A DNA stretch of 64,000 bases from Salticus scenicus (lineage: Eukaryota > Arthropoda > Arachnida > Araneae > Salticidae). Of this stretch, positions 22,650 through 32,714 are shown in pieces. The position numbers and the translations under genes are program-made. Where the stretch lies: NCBI GenBank assembly GCA_963930645.1, contig OZ005657.1, positions 53,284,653-53,348,652 of the forward strand, given 5' to 3'. Under the pieces are notes generated by a model. That model was given only the letters and a program-made list of their open reading frames with translations, was not told the origin of the DNA and made no database searches. Position 1 is the first letter of the stretch, and each line of letters starts with the position of its first letter.

Positions 22650-24775
22650 GTCCACTCCGTGGACTGTCCCCAAGGGAAGTCTGCAGAATATAGCATTATT
22701 TTCAAGCTTAATATTAATGTTTTTTAATTACATTTTGATTTAAGCAGGACATAATTATCCTTAAAAATATATTTATTAAATTATAGAGTTATAAAATGAA
22801 TCTTGTTTTTTTAATTAATTTATAACAAATGTCCCTAATAAAATGCGTCCACTCCGTGGACAACTATTTAATTTCCCATAAAGTTCAGCAGATGGCACTG
22901 TCTGTCACCAGTGTGTAACTGAGAAGAAAGAGGGTGAAGCCATCTTTGTTTTTACCTACATGTGCTGAACTCAATGCTTTATTTCGTTCTGTTAAAATAG
23001 ATTTCATCTGTGATACCTCTGTTTGGCTATCTCATCAGTCCACTCCGTGGTCAGAAGTATACAAGTAATTATAAGGATTATTTATTATCTAATTATTATT
23101 ACAATTAATGATTATAAGACTTAATTCAACACTAAAGTTAAATTGTTCCTGACGTTGTTGCTTTGTTCCTTAAAATTCAAAATCAGACATTCTGTCCACT
23201 CCGTGGACTTCCACTCCGTGGACATCATTTGATCACGAAGTGGACACTTCTTTCCACGGAGTGGATACTTTCAAAATTAATCTTAAAAATAGATACATTT
23301 GAAAAATAATCTAAATAAATTTGATAAATAAATTTTATCCCTTTATTTATTTATTTATTTATTTATTTTTTTGTTAGCCTACTGATTGCTTAAGGTGCAA
23401 TGGAAATATATTTTCCCCCTAACTTTTATATTTTTATTCGTGATTTTCTAAAAATGTCATTTCAACGTCTTTAAAACAGTATTTGCTATTTTTTACTGAA
23501 CTCTTAAGCATTTCTCTTCATGGTTTAAATGTAACAACAGAATTCGTATTAATATAATTTTAAGAACAGTTTTATGAGTGTTGTTTACAGAGTAATTGCA
23601 AAAGGATGATGTATACTACATGTCTTTTTTTTTTTTTTTTTTTTTTTTAAAGGTAAAATGTAGAAAAGGGGACATAACACTTTAGAAAAATAATTGCAAA
23701 AATATAATTAAATTTAGTTTCAGAAGAAAAAATAAATAAAAATATTTTTGTTTTACAGCAAAACTAAAATTGTTTTGTATTTTTATTAATTGAATAACTT
23801 TTTTATATATATATATATATATAAACAATACTTAAAATATATATTTATTTTCTTTGCAGAAATTTATTATGCTGTTCAAGAAAAATGGAAATTCGTATGT
23901 AACCCAATGCAGGACAAACAAATGTGCACAAACCTTCGCTCAAACTCAGTCAAAAAGAAAATTAGGTGGAGTTGAAAATCAAAAAGATAAGAAAAATAAC
24001 AAGAAAAGGAAACTTCCTAGCCAAACTACAGAAAAACGTAAAGAACAAAAAAGAAAAAGTATGCAGAGAGCAAGAGACAGACTAATTCTCCTATTACACA
24101 CAACACGTTTTCACACAACTTTTGAGATAATTGTAAATTTGGCTCAAATCACGTCAATGAACAGTGTAATAGGAATTGGGAATACGATCAATTTTTTCTG
24201 GCAAGTCAGACTGTGATAAACCAGTGAGAAGAAAGCTCTTTATGTACCGATAAATGACAGCGCCGGCGGGAATTCATTCACCGTTTTCCTCTTCGCTCTC
24301 CCATGTCGTCCCCGTTAAAACAGAGATAAATAGGTGTGACTTGACATGTACTGTACACCGTGTAAACCAGTTTTTCGAACAATTTTTGATTCAACTATTG
24401 TAACCTTCTTTCGGTTTACAGCTTTCGAAAATTGGAGCAAAAATTGGATGAAATAACAGTCGCGTGAAACATCTTTGTGTATAATAAGAGCATAAGAAAT
24501 GAAATAGCAAGGAAAAACAAGTGTCTTCAACATATTAGATCAATCACATAAAAAAAAAAAAAAAAAAAAAAGAAAGAAAGAAAGAATATGCGGAACCAAC
24601 AATTATTTTCCTGTTATTTTCATTTTTCAAAAGAATTAAAGTAAAAATATTTGTTGATTATTTTCTAAAACACAAGTAAAACAATAAGGATGAAAAGATA
24701 CAGCTGCAAAATAACTTTCAGGTTTGGATATTTATAAGTGTCCACTCCGTGGTCAGTGATGTCCGCTCCGTTGAC
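22650..24775. repeat. GTCCACTCCGTGGAC palindromic sites of element C
   Basis: Copies at 22650-22664, 22847-22861, 23038-23052, 23194-23208, 23209-23223 (one mismatch), 23253-23265 (inverted, TCCACGGAGTGGA), 24740-24754 and 24761-24775 (diverged). Arms GTCCAC/GTGGAC flank a TCC centre: the same plan as element A's GTTACG-TC-CGTAAC but a different sequence. Confidence 0.85.
23854..24216 (+). CDS. Basic ORF in element C, function unknown
   Basis: 120 codons, very rich in K/R between about residues 30 and 75 (KRKLGG, KKNNKKRK, EKRKEQKRK). The basic run ending RARDRL is reminiscent of the basic N-terminus of the element A protein, but that is only a composition-level likeness. TTTGCAG just before 23860 could be a splice acceptor, so this may be one exon or a fragment of a decayed transposase. 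It may also be a chance ORF. Confidence 0.3.
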   Translation: MQKFIMLFKKNGNSYVTQCRTNKCAQTFAQTQSKRKLGGVENQKDKKNNKKRKLPSQTTEKRKEQKRKSMQRARDRLILLLHTTRFHTTFEIIVNLAQITSMNSVIGIGNTINFFWQVRL

Positions 24776-25625
24776 ACATTAATTTTGAAATTAATTAATT
24801 ACCAACCAAAAAATAGCTAACGAGATAGCTCATCAAGTAATTTAGATTCATAGTTGTCAAAAAGGAATTAAGGAATTTTTTCAAATTTTTTTGGTAAAAT
24901 TTTTATATTTTCAAATTAGTCTTCGTTTTCTACCCTTTAGATTGGCAATCACCCATATATATTTCAGCTTTTGTTTTGATTTGAAATGTATGTGAATTAT
25001 CTAGGTAATTTTAGCCATTCCTTGCATTAAAATAATAGTTTTGTAATTTTTCGGTACATTATAAAGATATTATGCATATTTAATTATATAATAATGATAG
25101 TATATTTACTCTGTAAATAGAACATCCTAGCAATTCCACAACAAAATATAAATACTTCTAGTTTTGGTTTACTTTTGTTTTAAATATCTTTGCATCGTTT
25201 TGAAAAGGCATTAATATAACAATAAAATATAATGTTAATAATATTGCTATTAAGTATATTTGTTTTATGTTGAATAATATTTTACATTATTTAAAAAAAT
25301 TTTCATGCATCCCGTGAAAAAACAGTGGATTGAGTTTCTACTGTAAATATTAATAATTTAAAATATGCATTTTTAAATTGTGAAAAACTAATTCAGTTTT
25401 AATTTTTGCAGCCTTTAAGTTAACTTAATAATAAAAGTATATTGAGGAAGAAAATGATTTAGGTGTCTGTTAAAGTTTTTATAGATTCCCTAGGCGTCAG
25501 TTGAACACTTGTAAACAAGTTAGATTCTAATGCTGCATGATTACGTGTCATCTATTTTACTTCTAAAAAGGACTGGGAAAACTCGGGGAATTTTTTTTCC
25601 TGATTTCTGTAGGAACCCTGAATAA

Positions 25626-26219
25626 GTGATACCATCAAACAAGGCTGATCTTCACAAATCATTTGGACTCTGTAAGGAGGCAAACAATAATAATGACTCT
25701 TCAATAGCTGGGCCATTGAAAAATATTCTATCACCATTTAAGAGGGCTTTTTTCTGGCTACAAAAGAAGGATGATCAAAGAAAAAAGAGAAAGCAAGAAA
25801 AAAAAAATCCTACTGTAGTTACTTCACCAGAAATCATCATGTATTATAAAAAGAAAGACGTTGCTAAAAATGCAAAAGCTGCTGAAAAAGAAAAGAGAAA
25901 AATTGAAAGAAAAAAAAAGAAAAATGGAGAAGAAAAACAAGATCAATTTGTTCTTGTGTCCCTGATGGGAGGTAGAAGAAATACACAAAAATATAGATAT
26001 TTATGCATAATTCAAGATATAAAACATAAAGCAATACAAGTTCAGGGGTTAAAATCCACAAAGACCAAAAAGGACTTTGTAATTGTCAAAAATTATTTAT
26101 TCACCATAACATATCAAGATTTATTATCTGTAAAGATACCCCAACCAGAACTTAAGATGAAAGACAGACAGTTAACATTCACATATAATAAAAAATTGCC
26201 TATTAAAGAAAAAATGTAA
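25626..26219 (+). pseudogene. C-terminal part of element B transposase
   Basis: 197 codons. A proline-bearing stretch (residues about 30-45) leads into a basic region with KKNPTVVTSPEII (about 60-72) and YYKKKD, then a K/E-rich coiled stretch (80-105), then a small beta-rich tail (VLVSLMGGRR, about 110-195). A basic segment followed by a (T/S)SPE motif resembles the C-terminal region of pogo/jerky/CENP-B-like transposases (inference). The catalytic domain is not visible upstream, where element C is inserted, so this copy is incomplete. Position inside a TA-flanked element supports the call. Confidence 0.5.
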
Positions 26220-28409
26220 ATTTCATGTGACAAGAATGCATAAATAAATGATTTCATCAACATTAAGCCATTTTTATTGTATTTGTACAGTGCAAAAATG
26301 TTAATATAGTCTTATTATTACTGTGTATAATGTTTCTATTCTTTCGTTTAAGCATATTTGGAAAGTATGGGTGGCTCACTTTTGGTATGCCCACTACTGG
26401 TACATTAAAATTTTGCTATGCCCACTTCTGGGGCATAGAGTGATCCAAGTTTTTAATTTTTTTAAAATTGATATTACAATATTTTTCATATTTTAGAAGA
26501 TTATTTTTATAGATAAGAGTTTGAACAATCATAAAAAAATATAGTTTAGCAAAACTTCCTGAAAGTTTTATAGTAATTGAGAAAATGCCCTTAAGTGGCC
26601 CACTACTGAGGCATTTACCTTACATTTTTGCATCTGGAATTTGTATGTAATAAAATCAGGAAATGAACGATCGAGCTAATTAGCAGAAAGCGTAAAGTAT
26701 AATTTTCAATCAACAAAGCAGAAAGTTTAAAGTATAATTTTCGATCAACAAGTGTCGGTTATAGTCCATATTTTTCTTTCAGTTTACAAAAACAGAAGAA
26801 TGTAATGTTTAAAGGTAAAAATGTTTCGGGTCGGAAAGGGTTAAAGATGCTATCATTTGGTTAATCGTACAGACACAGACTGAATGAGTTCCTGCACTAC
26901 CAGCTAACACACACCACTTTGGTCGCAAATCAGCAAGTTCAGATAATTCAATCTTGTGACTGGGATATTCCTGTTTAAAATGTGTGTACGCTTCTTTGAG
27001 ATTACATAAAATGAGGTGTTTCTGTTTTGTAAATATTTGATTTCTTCACTAAATACTAACTTGAATTTTTAAAAATTAAAAGGTTTCCTACATCATTCTT
27101 TATGATATCACAAAAATAGAGTAGGGTCAGGTGGGGTAAAATAGGTCAAAACCAGCATATTTTATGTTTGCACTTAAATAGCAGAAAATGTATTGGTTCC
27201 ATTTGTTAAAAAATTGCACAAAATATGCAAATGAATATTCCTTATGACATTATAAGAGAAATATCTCTGAAAAAACAAAAAAATTGTACTGAAAATTAAC
27301 TTTTAAAATATGCTGTTTGTGACCTATTTTACCCCATGGGGTGGGGTAAAATAAGTCATACAAGGGGTAAAATAGGTCATGCTTTAAATCTGTTTTAAAT
27401 TGTTATAAAATTTATTTCATGCAAATAAAATTACAAATACACATTCCTTTTTCTGATAAAAACTTGATTTTGTGTTCTTTCAAGAAAAAAAAAAATGTCT
27501 CTATGGTCCATCATTAGTTCGAACATTTAGAATTTACGATGCATCTACATCAGAAATATCTTTCTCTGGAAAATCCAGCAGGAACTTCAATTTCCACTTT
27601 TTTTATCCCTTCAAAAATTTCAAAATAATCATGATTGTGTGAAAGATTGATGCTATGAAATATTTTCTTTGGTCATTTCTCAGGGAATTCTACTTTAACA
27701 CATTTTCTAACTTTTATGAATTGTTTAGTATTAATGCTGTCCAAATTTTCTTTTTGAGAAAGACTTGGTTTTTTGTTTCTTTTAAAGTTCATGTTTCTGT
27801 AATTTTAGCATCTCTGTTGATTTTTCCGTCATACAATCAATTTAAAAATAAGTTGGTTGTTAAAATTACTCCTGTTTTCTGTTGTGTATGGGTTCTTTTT
27901 CTGTGTGCATTTTTCAAAGCTTCTTTAGAAGGCAATGTTTGATTGGGTGATAAAGTGTTTATAATAGCAGATTTTATGTACTTAAAAAGAGACTGTATAA
28001 GTTCTGTCCTGTTCCATGACTGATGAAGTCGCACTAGAATTAATTTGTCAAATTGGTGATTGATGATCTAGATTCATCCACTCTTGCATTTTAAGTTGAT
28101 GCTAAACTGCAGAGTTTCACTCAGAGAGTTTCAGGAGAATGTTGTGTCTTGCCTGCCTTTTGTATGAAAAATTGGCACCCGTCTTAAATAAGATGGAATG
28201 AAACAACTTTTTGAATTACACCTACAAACTGAAGGTTTTCATTCAGCTTCAATATGTATTGTCTTTTTTTCCCCTCTTAACATTAAATTATTTTATATCT
28301 ATGTATGAAATTACTCTAGAACAATATTATAGTTTAATTTTAAACTAATAATTAAAAGAATACATATGGAGTTATTTAAAACACAAAAAATGTAATTAGT
28401 TACTTTATT

Positions 28410-28605
28410 ACATTAAATAAATTAAAAAACCTTTACTACCTCGTTGTTTGCCGTTAAAAACAACCCAAATCACTTACAGAGAAGCCGTCTGATGAGAATC
28501 GGGATCCCGATCGAAAGATTTAACGGCAAACAACGAGATAGTAAAGGTTTTTTAATTTATTTAATGTAGTAAATTCACTTCGTTTATTTAATTAATATAG
28601 TTTAA
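28410..28605. mobile_element. Foldback insertion 1, with hammerhead-like core
   Basis: A 196-bp insertion between direct repeats TAGTTACTTTATT (28397-28409 and 28606-28618). Palindrome arms of about 50 bp (from ACATTAAATAAATT) start right after the first repeat; a non-palindromic tail of about 37 nt precedes the second repeat. The 60-nt loop holds the hammerhead-like motif. Confidence 0.65.
28484..28527 (+). ncRNA. Hammerhead-ribozyme-like motif
   Basis: Core order fits a minimal type I hammerhead: stem I GCCGT (28484-28488), CTGATGA (28489-28495), stem II hairpin GAATCGG-GATC-CCGATC (28496-28512, one bulged A), GAAA (28513-28516), then a very short stem III/loop GATTT, H17 = A (28522), and stem I partner ACGGC (28523-28527) pairing perfectly with GCCGT. 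Stem III would be only one or two pairs, which is weak unless it acts as a dimer, as proposed for short-stem-III hammerheads of retroelements. Confidence 0.45.
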
Positions 28606-29026
28606 TAGTTACTTTATTCAACACCTGACCTATTTTACCCCACATGTGTGTTTTTTTACTCCAAAATATTAATATTTTATTTTTTTTCTCACAGAAATTT
28701 GGGAAATTCATCTTAAGAATGTGCTTTTTGGAATATCATAAGAAAATACTGTAAAATTTGCTTTTGAATTAGTTAAAAACCAAAGTTTTTCTTAGCAACA
28801 CATTCAAGTTTCTAATACGAAACACACAAATAATTACTGGCTGTAACTAAAAAGTATCAGTTACAGTTAATTTTGCATGCAAAATGAAGACTAATATAAA
28901 TAATATATAAAACCAGCAAAATTGAAATTTAAAAACTGTTTGGATGTTTTTTAAAGAGTTTTTTTTAAACTGACCTATTTTACCCCCTGACTTATTTTAC
29001 CCCACCTGACCCTAAACATTAGTTTT

Positions 29027-29159
29027 CCTGAATAAACTACTACGTCAGAAACGCCAAAGGAAAATATTGGAAATGCATTTCCAATATTTTTCTTTGGCGT
29101 TTCTGACATAGTAGTTTATTCGGGTTTTAATTTTCCAATGCGAAGTCTCCTGTTATTAT
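29027..29159. mobile_element. Foldback insertion 2
   Basis: A 133-bp insertion between direct repeats TAAACATTAGTTTT (29013-29026 and 29160-29173). A near-perfect palindrome (29027-29124, centre TTGGAAATGCATTTCCAA) starts right after the first repeat; a 35-nt tail precedes the second. Confidence 0.7.
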
Positions 29160-29348
29160 TAAACATTAGTTTTGTTTTAATACCAGAATATCATAAAATC
29201 AGAATGTTGCTCCCTTATTCAATGCTTTATTCACCTAATAACACTATTTCTAAAGGTAACTAAATAATGTTCAGATGGTAAATAAAGTCTAATACATGTA
29301 ATAAATCAATATTTATATAATATTCATTAAGTTTTGTTTCTTTACATC

Positions 29349-29510
29349 TTTTTTTATTAATGTTAAGTCTGTGAGAGGGGAAACACAAGCATATGGTATT
29401 AGAGAAAAATTTGCATATACTATCAGCAAAATATCTCTTTATGCAAATAATAACCAAAAGTAATCTCTTTTCCTGTGAACAGTTAACATATCAGTAGCTT
29501 ATTTAAAAAT
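29349..29510 (-). repeat. Right member of an inverted repeat pair
   Basis: Reverse complement of 19249-19410, diverged by scattered substitutions. Confidence 0.7.
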
Positions 29511-30924
29511 AATAAAGTTTCTAGTGCTTCCCCTTCATGAGAAAAATGGCTGCCAAGGTGGACAAAATTGCATGTTTTTGCCCATTGGTTTGTCTTTAAG
29601 CTTAAATATTTCCAAGAAGGAGTGAGAAACCCAAGTAATTTTTTGTGTAGCAATTTATGGTGAACACCTGTACTCTACCAGAAAGTGAGTAAACCTTTGG
29701 TTTTATTTTCCTTTTTTTTGGAATTAATGTCTCAATTTTAGCAAAATTGGGAAAATAAAATTTTTGTCGTTGCAACTTCTAAGAGTTCTGTACCTTAACA
29801 GTTTTCATCATAAACATTGTAGTATTTTTTTTCTGAATGCCTGGAATAACTAGTTTCCAGAGATACCTAACACTTTCATATTACATAAGCACTATTTTTA
29901 AGAAAAAAAAATTAAATAACATCAATTTCTTGGTATTTTGAGGGGGCGGACAAACTTCGAGGACCTGTATATCTATAAATAAGTGGAGCAGGTAGCTAAA
30001 AATTTGGACTTTTTCATGCCTCTATATCATCAATCTGTGTACCAAATTTAAAGAAAATCTGAGTCGGTCATGCAACCATCTTTTATTTTTTTAGGTGAGT
30101 TGGTTTGGAATCACTCATATGTCAAATTTTGTAATTCTACGTTCAGTAGGGCTGAACGTATAGATGCAGACAGACAGACAGACAGACATCTTCTTTTATT
30201 ATTATAGAATAGATAAAAACAAAATAATGCATATAAGTAAATAGTAGCTCTAAATAAAGTGGAATTTGTAAAGCTCATTATGCATTAATTTTACAATCAG
30301 AATATTTATAATCTAGGAACAATGAGAAGTAAAGAATAAAGTTTAGGAAAAATATATTCATAAACACACTTAAAAAATTGTTGATAAATAAATTTTACCA
30401 CTTTTATTATCAACTAAATGAAGCAATGCACAATTATAATTAATAATAAATTAAACTTACCATTAAAATGGAATCTGCTACATCATCCCTTTCATTTTGC
30501 ATCTGCTACTTTTCACCCATATTTTCTGCTCTCTACATTGCAATTTTTGCACATGACAATGACAAAAGTGAACTACCAGTTTTACCCGTTTAAGTATAAA
30601 CTGTATGCACATCTTCTTGCAAGAATGTTTGCAGAAGTAAACTGGTAGATGTTAACAAAGAACCATGTTCAAATGCGATGAAACTGTTTTCAGAAGTAAG
30701 CATGTGTGACAGGTTGAGAAGCATTTAAAGACCTCCAAAACATAAAATCAAAAAATACCAACTGGTGCTACACCTTACCAAAACTTGTCATACATGAATT
30801 TAAAAATTTTATAAACACATTAACATTATTTCCATTAATGTAATGCATATTTAAAAAAAAAAAATTAGATTCTATATATCTATAATAAAAGTTAATCCTG
30901 ATAAATAATTAGTTTTTATTTTAG
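29511..30924. other. End of intron 1, AT-rich
   Basis: Holds a (CAGA)n microsatellite at 30167-30188 followed by CATCTTCTTTTATTATTATAG, which looks like the 3' end of a decayed retroelement. No coding recognised. Confidence 0.45.
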
Positions 30925-31027
30925 GTTGCAGATTTAAGGAAAGAGCTAAAAACTCTTTGTCTTCCAATTACTGGTAACAAAAGTGAATTAGTGGAGCGAT
31001 TGCAAAATGCACATTATCTTACCAAGG
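30925..31027 (+). CDS. SARNP: SARNP-like, coding exon 2 (SAP domain core, residues 22-55)
   Basis: Acceptor TTTTATTTTAG|GTT and donor AAGG|GTAATC; 34 codons plus one base. It reads VADLRKELKTLCLPITGN followed by KSELVERLQ, the second half of a SAP domain: helix 1 (VADLRKEL), the short connecting turn with P-I-T-G-N-K, and helix 2 (SELVERLQ). SAP domains bind AT-rich DNA and RNA. With exon 1 the domain covers about residues 13-50, the same N-terminal position as in SARNP orthologues. Confidence 0.88.
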
Positions 31028-31297
31028 GTAATCTTTATAGATTTTTCTTTTTTAACTGCTTCATATTTTAGCAGCTAATGTATACTCATAAATATTTTTT
31101 TTAAACATATCTTTTACGTATATCTTATACTATTAAATGAGTTATTCTTGTATGTTTGTGATGGCGTTCTCGAAAACAGCTTCAATGATTTTCATGAAAC
31201 TTAATTCATATGGTGATTCATATGTGAGAAAATGATCTAGCTATGTCTCATCTACAGCAAAAATCATAAAATGAATGTATGTCTTTCGGAAACATTA

Positions 31298-31572
31298 TTC
31301 TAAAATCATTGTTTGAGAACTTTATGGCATAACATGATTTAGGAAAATAAGGTAAAACAATACTGTTATTAGAAAAGACTGATTTAGTAGACAATGTATG
31401 AGAAAATTGTAGCTATAATGGAATTCCATTATAGATAAAAGCTTTTCAAAAATTACAATTTCCTCGTACTTTCATCTACTAAATCCTTTTTTCTTTTCTT
31501 GTTTTACCCTATTTTTCTAAATCACGTCATGCTATTGCTAAAGTTCTCAAACTCAAACAATATGATTTTAGA
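31298..31572. repeat. Foldback, about 135-bp arms
   Basis: TTCTAAAATCATTGTTTGAG at 31298 pairs with CTCAAACAATATGATTTTAGAA ending 31572; the centre lies near AATGGAATTCCATT (31418-31430). It sits 270 bp into intron 2. No clear target duplication. Confidence 0.75.
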
Positions 31573-31633
31573 AGTTTTTGCCTTCCAATAAACTCGCAAT
31601 AAACCTGTAGATATGTATAACTCTTGGAATATT

Positions 31634-31935
31634 TATAGCATTTCCTGCCAATGTGGTTTATTATACATTAGTCAAATTAAACCTAAATACTTACAGTCTT
31701 AAATTTTGTCTAAAAGAACTTATAAGCTATGTCCATAAACAAGAAACCTACAAATCAACCATTTCTAAACATTGCTGGAAGAAAAACAATTTTTAATTTG
31801 ATACAGCTAAAATAACTTGCAGGCCCTAATCTACACATGAACTCTATTTCTTTTAAGTTTTTCATATTTATAAGAATTTTAAAAATATTGTTAAGTGTGA
31901 TTTTAGTGTACCCCATTTTCTGATTGTTAGAAATT
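31634..31935 (+). pseudogene. Penelope-like element, GIY-YIG endonuclease remnant
   Basis: One frame reads YSISCQCGLLYISQIK, another then QETYKSTISKHCWKKN and, after a stop, THELYFF and FHIYKN. This order (Y-S-I-x-C-x-C-G..YI, then ..KS.I.KHC.., then the THEL..HIYK block) is the GIY-YIG endonuclease that ends Penelope-like reverse transcriptases. Two or more frameshifts and stops make it dead. A short hairpin with CGAAACAG about 180 bp downstream (32113-32152) may be a decayed hammerhead of the same element. Confidence 0.65.
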
Positions 31936-32152
31936 TTACATTTAGTCCACATTTTCTTAATTTCCTCTACATTTTCTCACAATTACCATTTCTCAATTCC
32001 TATTGGCCAATCTCCCTTCCTCTCCTTCCAAGTAATGCTATTGGTTAATCCAATTTTGATTCCTTTTCTCTATATATAGGAGTTCTTCTCTCTTATTGCA
32101 CTGTCTTACATCGAAGACAGTACACTAAAATGTTATCGAAACAGCTGTCTTC

Positions 32153-32714
32153 TATTCAGTTTTTCTCTTTGACAATCAAGACGTTGAAGTCCTGAATTTA
32201 GAAGCTTCCATAGTATTCCAAGACTTTCAGGAGAGTGACTAGCATTTGATCTTTTTGATTTTCCCTGACTTTTCTAGGTTATTTTTGTTTCTTTTGGTGC
32301 AGAATTTTATAAATCAAAAATTTTGTGTAAAATTTCCAGAGTCAAATAAAAGTTTCATGTGTTAAGATTTAATCAAAATTTACTGACTTTTGCAGATTTC
32401 AATAAAATTCCCTTATTTGTCCCTGGTTTCTAGTCTGCTAACTTTCCAGCAAGAAATACATCAGTGTAGAGACTTTTTTGAAATAATGATGCAAATTACT
32501 GTTAAATGTCACATTTTTCTCAAGCCCCTCCCTCTCTTTCGCCCCAAACATTTCTTCTTTCTTTCTTTTTTTTTGAGCAGAAGAGAAAATTTATTTGATA
32601 ATGAGGAATGAAAACAAGGAAAGATAAAGTCACTAATAGAGATAGAACTACGAAATTTCAGAATTGATACAGGTCGTACAGATGAAGTTTCTAAATTTTG
32701 CTGAAAATTGGAAA
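32153..32714. other. Intron 2 AT-rich stretch
   Basis: Pyrimidine-rich blocks; nothing recognised. Confidence 0.4.

Larger units (their letters stand above)
22468..24953 (+). mobile_element. Transposon ('element C') with palindromic subterminal sites, nested in B
   Basis: About 30-bp inverted repeats: left GGGTCATTGCCAACATAAGG, right complement GGGTGATTGCCAATCTAAAG, each followed by GGTAGAAA. Flanks ATGT / ATAT are an imperfect 4-bp match, so the target duplication is uncertain. Inside are about eight copies of GTCCACTCCGTGGAC or variants and a basic ORF (23854-24216). A GC-rich patch at 24240-24320 is unexplained. Confidence 0.75.
21286..26620 (+). mobile_element. pogo-type transposon ('element B') with subterminal repeats
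   Basis: Ends AGGTAAGTGTACCAGTAGTG (left) and the complement of AGGTAAATGCCTCAGTAGTG (right), then GGGCCA in both, form about 25-bp inverted repeats flanked by TA (21284-21285, 26621-26622). The word CCAGTAGTGGGCC/GGCCCACTACTGG recurs at about 21298, 21315, 21710, 21844, 21860, 26383 and 26598. A C-terminal transposase-like ORF lies at 25626-26219. Subtracting element C leaves about 2.85 kb, a usual pogo/Tigger length. Confidence 0.75.
21229..26840. mobile_element. piggyBac-type MITE ('element F'), split by B
   Basis: Ends CCCTTTCTAACCC (21229) and the complement of CCCTTTCCGACCC (ending 26840) form a 13-bp inverted repeat, flanked by TTAG at 21225-21228 and TTAA at 26841-26844. CCCTTT ends with a TTAA duplication are typical of piggyBac elements. 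Without B it is only about 280 bp, hence a MITE. It inserted in the transposase remnant E, whose frame is continuous across the site. Confidence 0.7.
19998..27062 (-). pseudogene. Broken transposase related to element A ('element E')
   Basis: Minus-strand blocks, 5' to 3': LILCNLKEAY, FKQEYPSHKIELSELADLRP and SVCVCTINQ at about 27030-26850; then, after a 5.6-kb interruption, NNEACMLGLCSQCP (about 21150), LLLDFSENF and GYHW (about 20870-20800), QYKNKKNFFNLCQHKDDFK (about 20600-20540), DAIGGTVKR (about 20460) and a C-terminal tail ending near 19998. They align in order with VCVCIY, NEECMLRKC, LQVDFSENF, GAGQHFK and DGVGG of the 1917-3968 protein. Several frameshifts, a stop replacing the conserved W after the LNAE block and an A/T run near 20503-20531 make it inactive. 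The interruption is element F with B and C inside; the frame continues across F when it is subtracted. Confidence 0.8.
27124..29012. mobile_element. pogo/mariner-type element 'D' with subterminal repeats
   Basis: Ends GGGTCAGGTGGGGTAAAATA on both strands (27124 onward; complement ending 29012), flanked by TA (27122-27123, 29013-29014). The word GGGGTAAAATAGGTC or its complement recurs internally near 27331, 27345, 27366, 28624 and 28975. A minus-strand piece near 27930 (a basic patch followed by ILTT) might be a pogo C-terminus, but it is too weak to annotate. A foldback insertion sits at 28410-28605. Confidence 0.8.

Noticed and set aside
22464..24957. Exact target duplication of element C
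   Set aside because: Flanks ATGT and ATAT differ by one base; cannot decide between a mutated 4-bp duplication and none.
27655..27942. 95-codon open frame with hydrophobic sequence
   Set aside because: F/L-rich product expected from T-rich DNA; lies in non-coding element D.
27837..28034. Minus-strand fragment as a pogo transposase C-terminus in element D
   Set aside because: Only a basic patch and an ILTT word are suggestive; too weak to annotate as a gene.
30418..30648. 76-codon frame just upstream of exon 2
   Set aside because: No motif, composition of AT-rich intron, no splice-compatible link to the SARNP frame.
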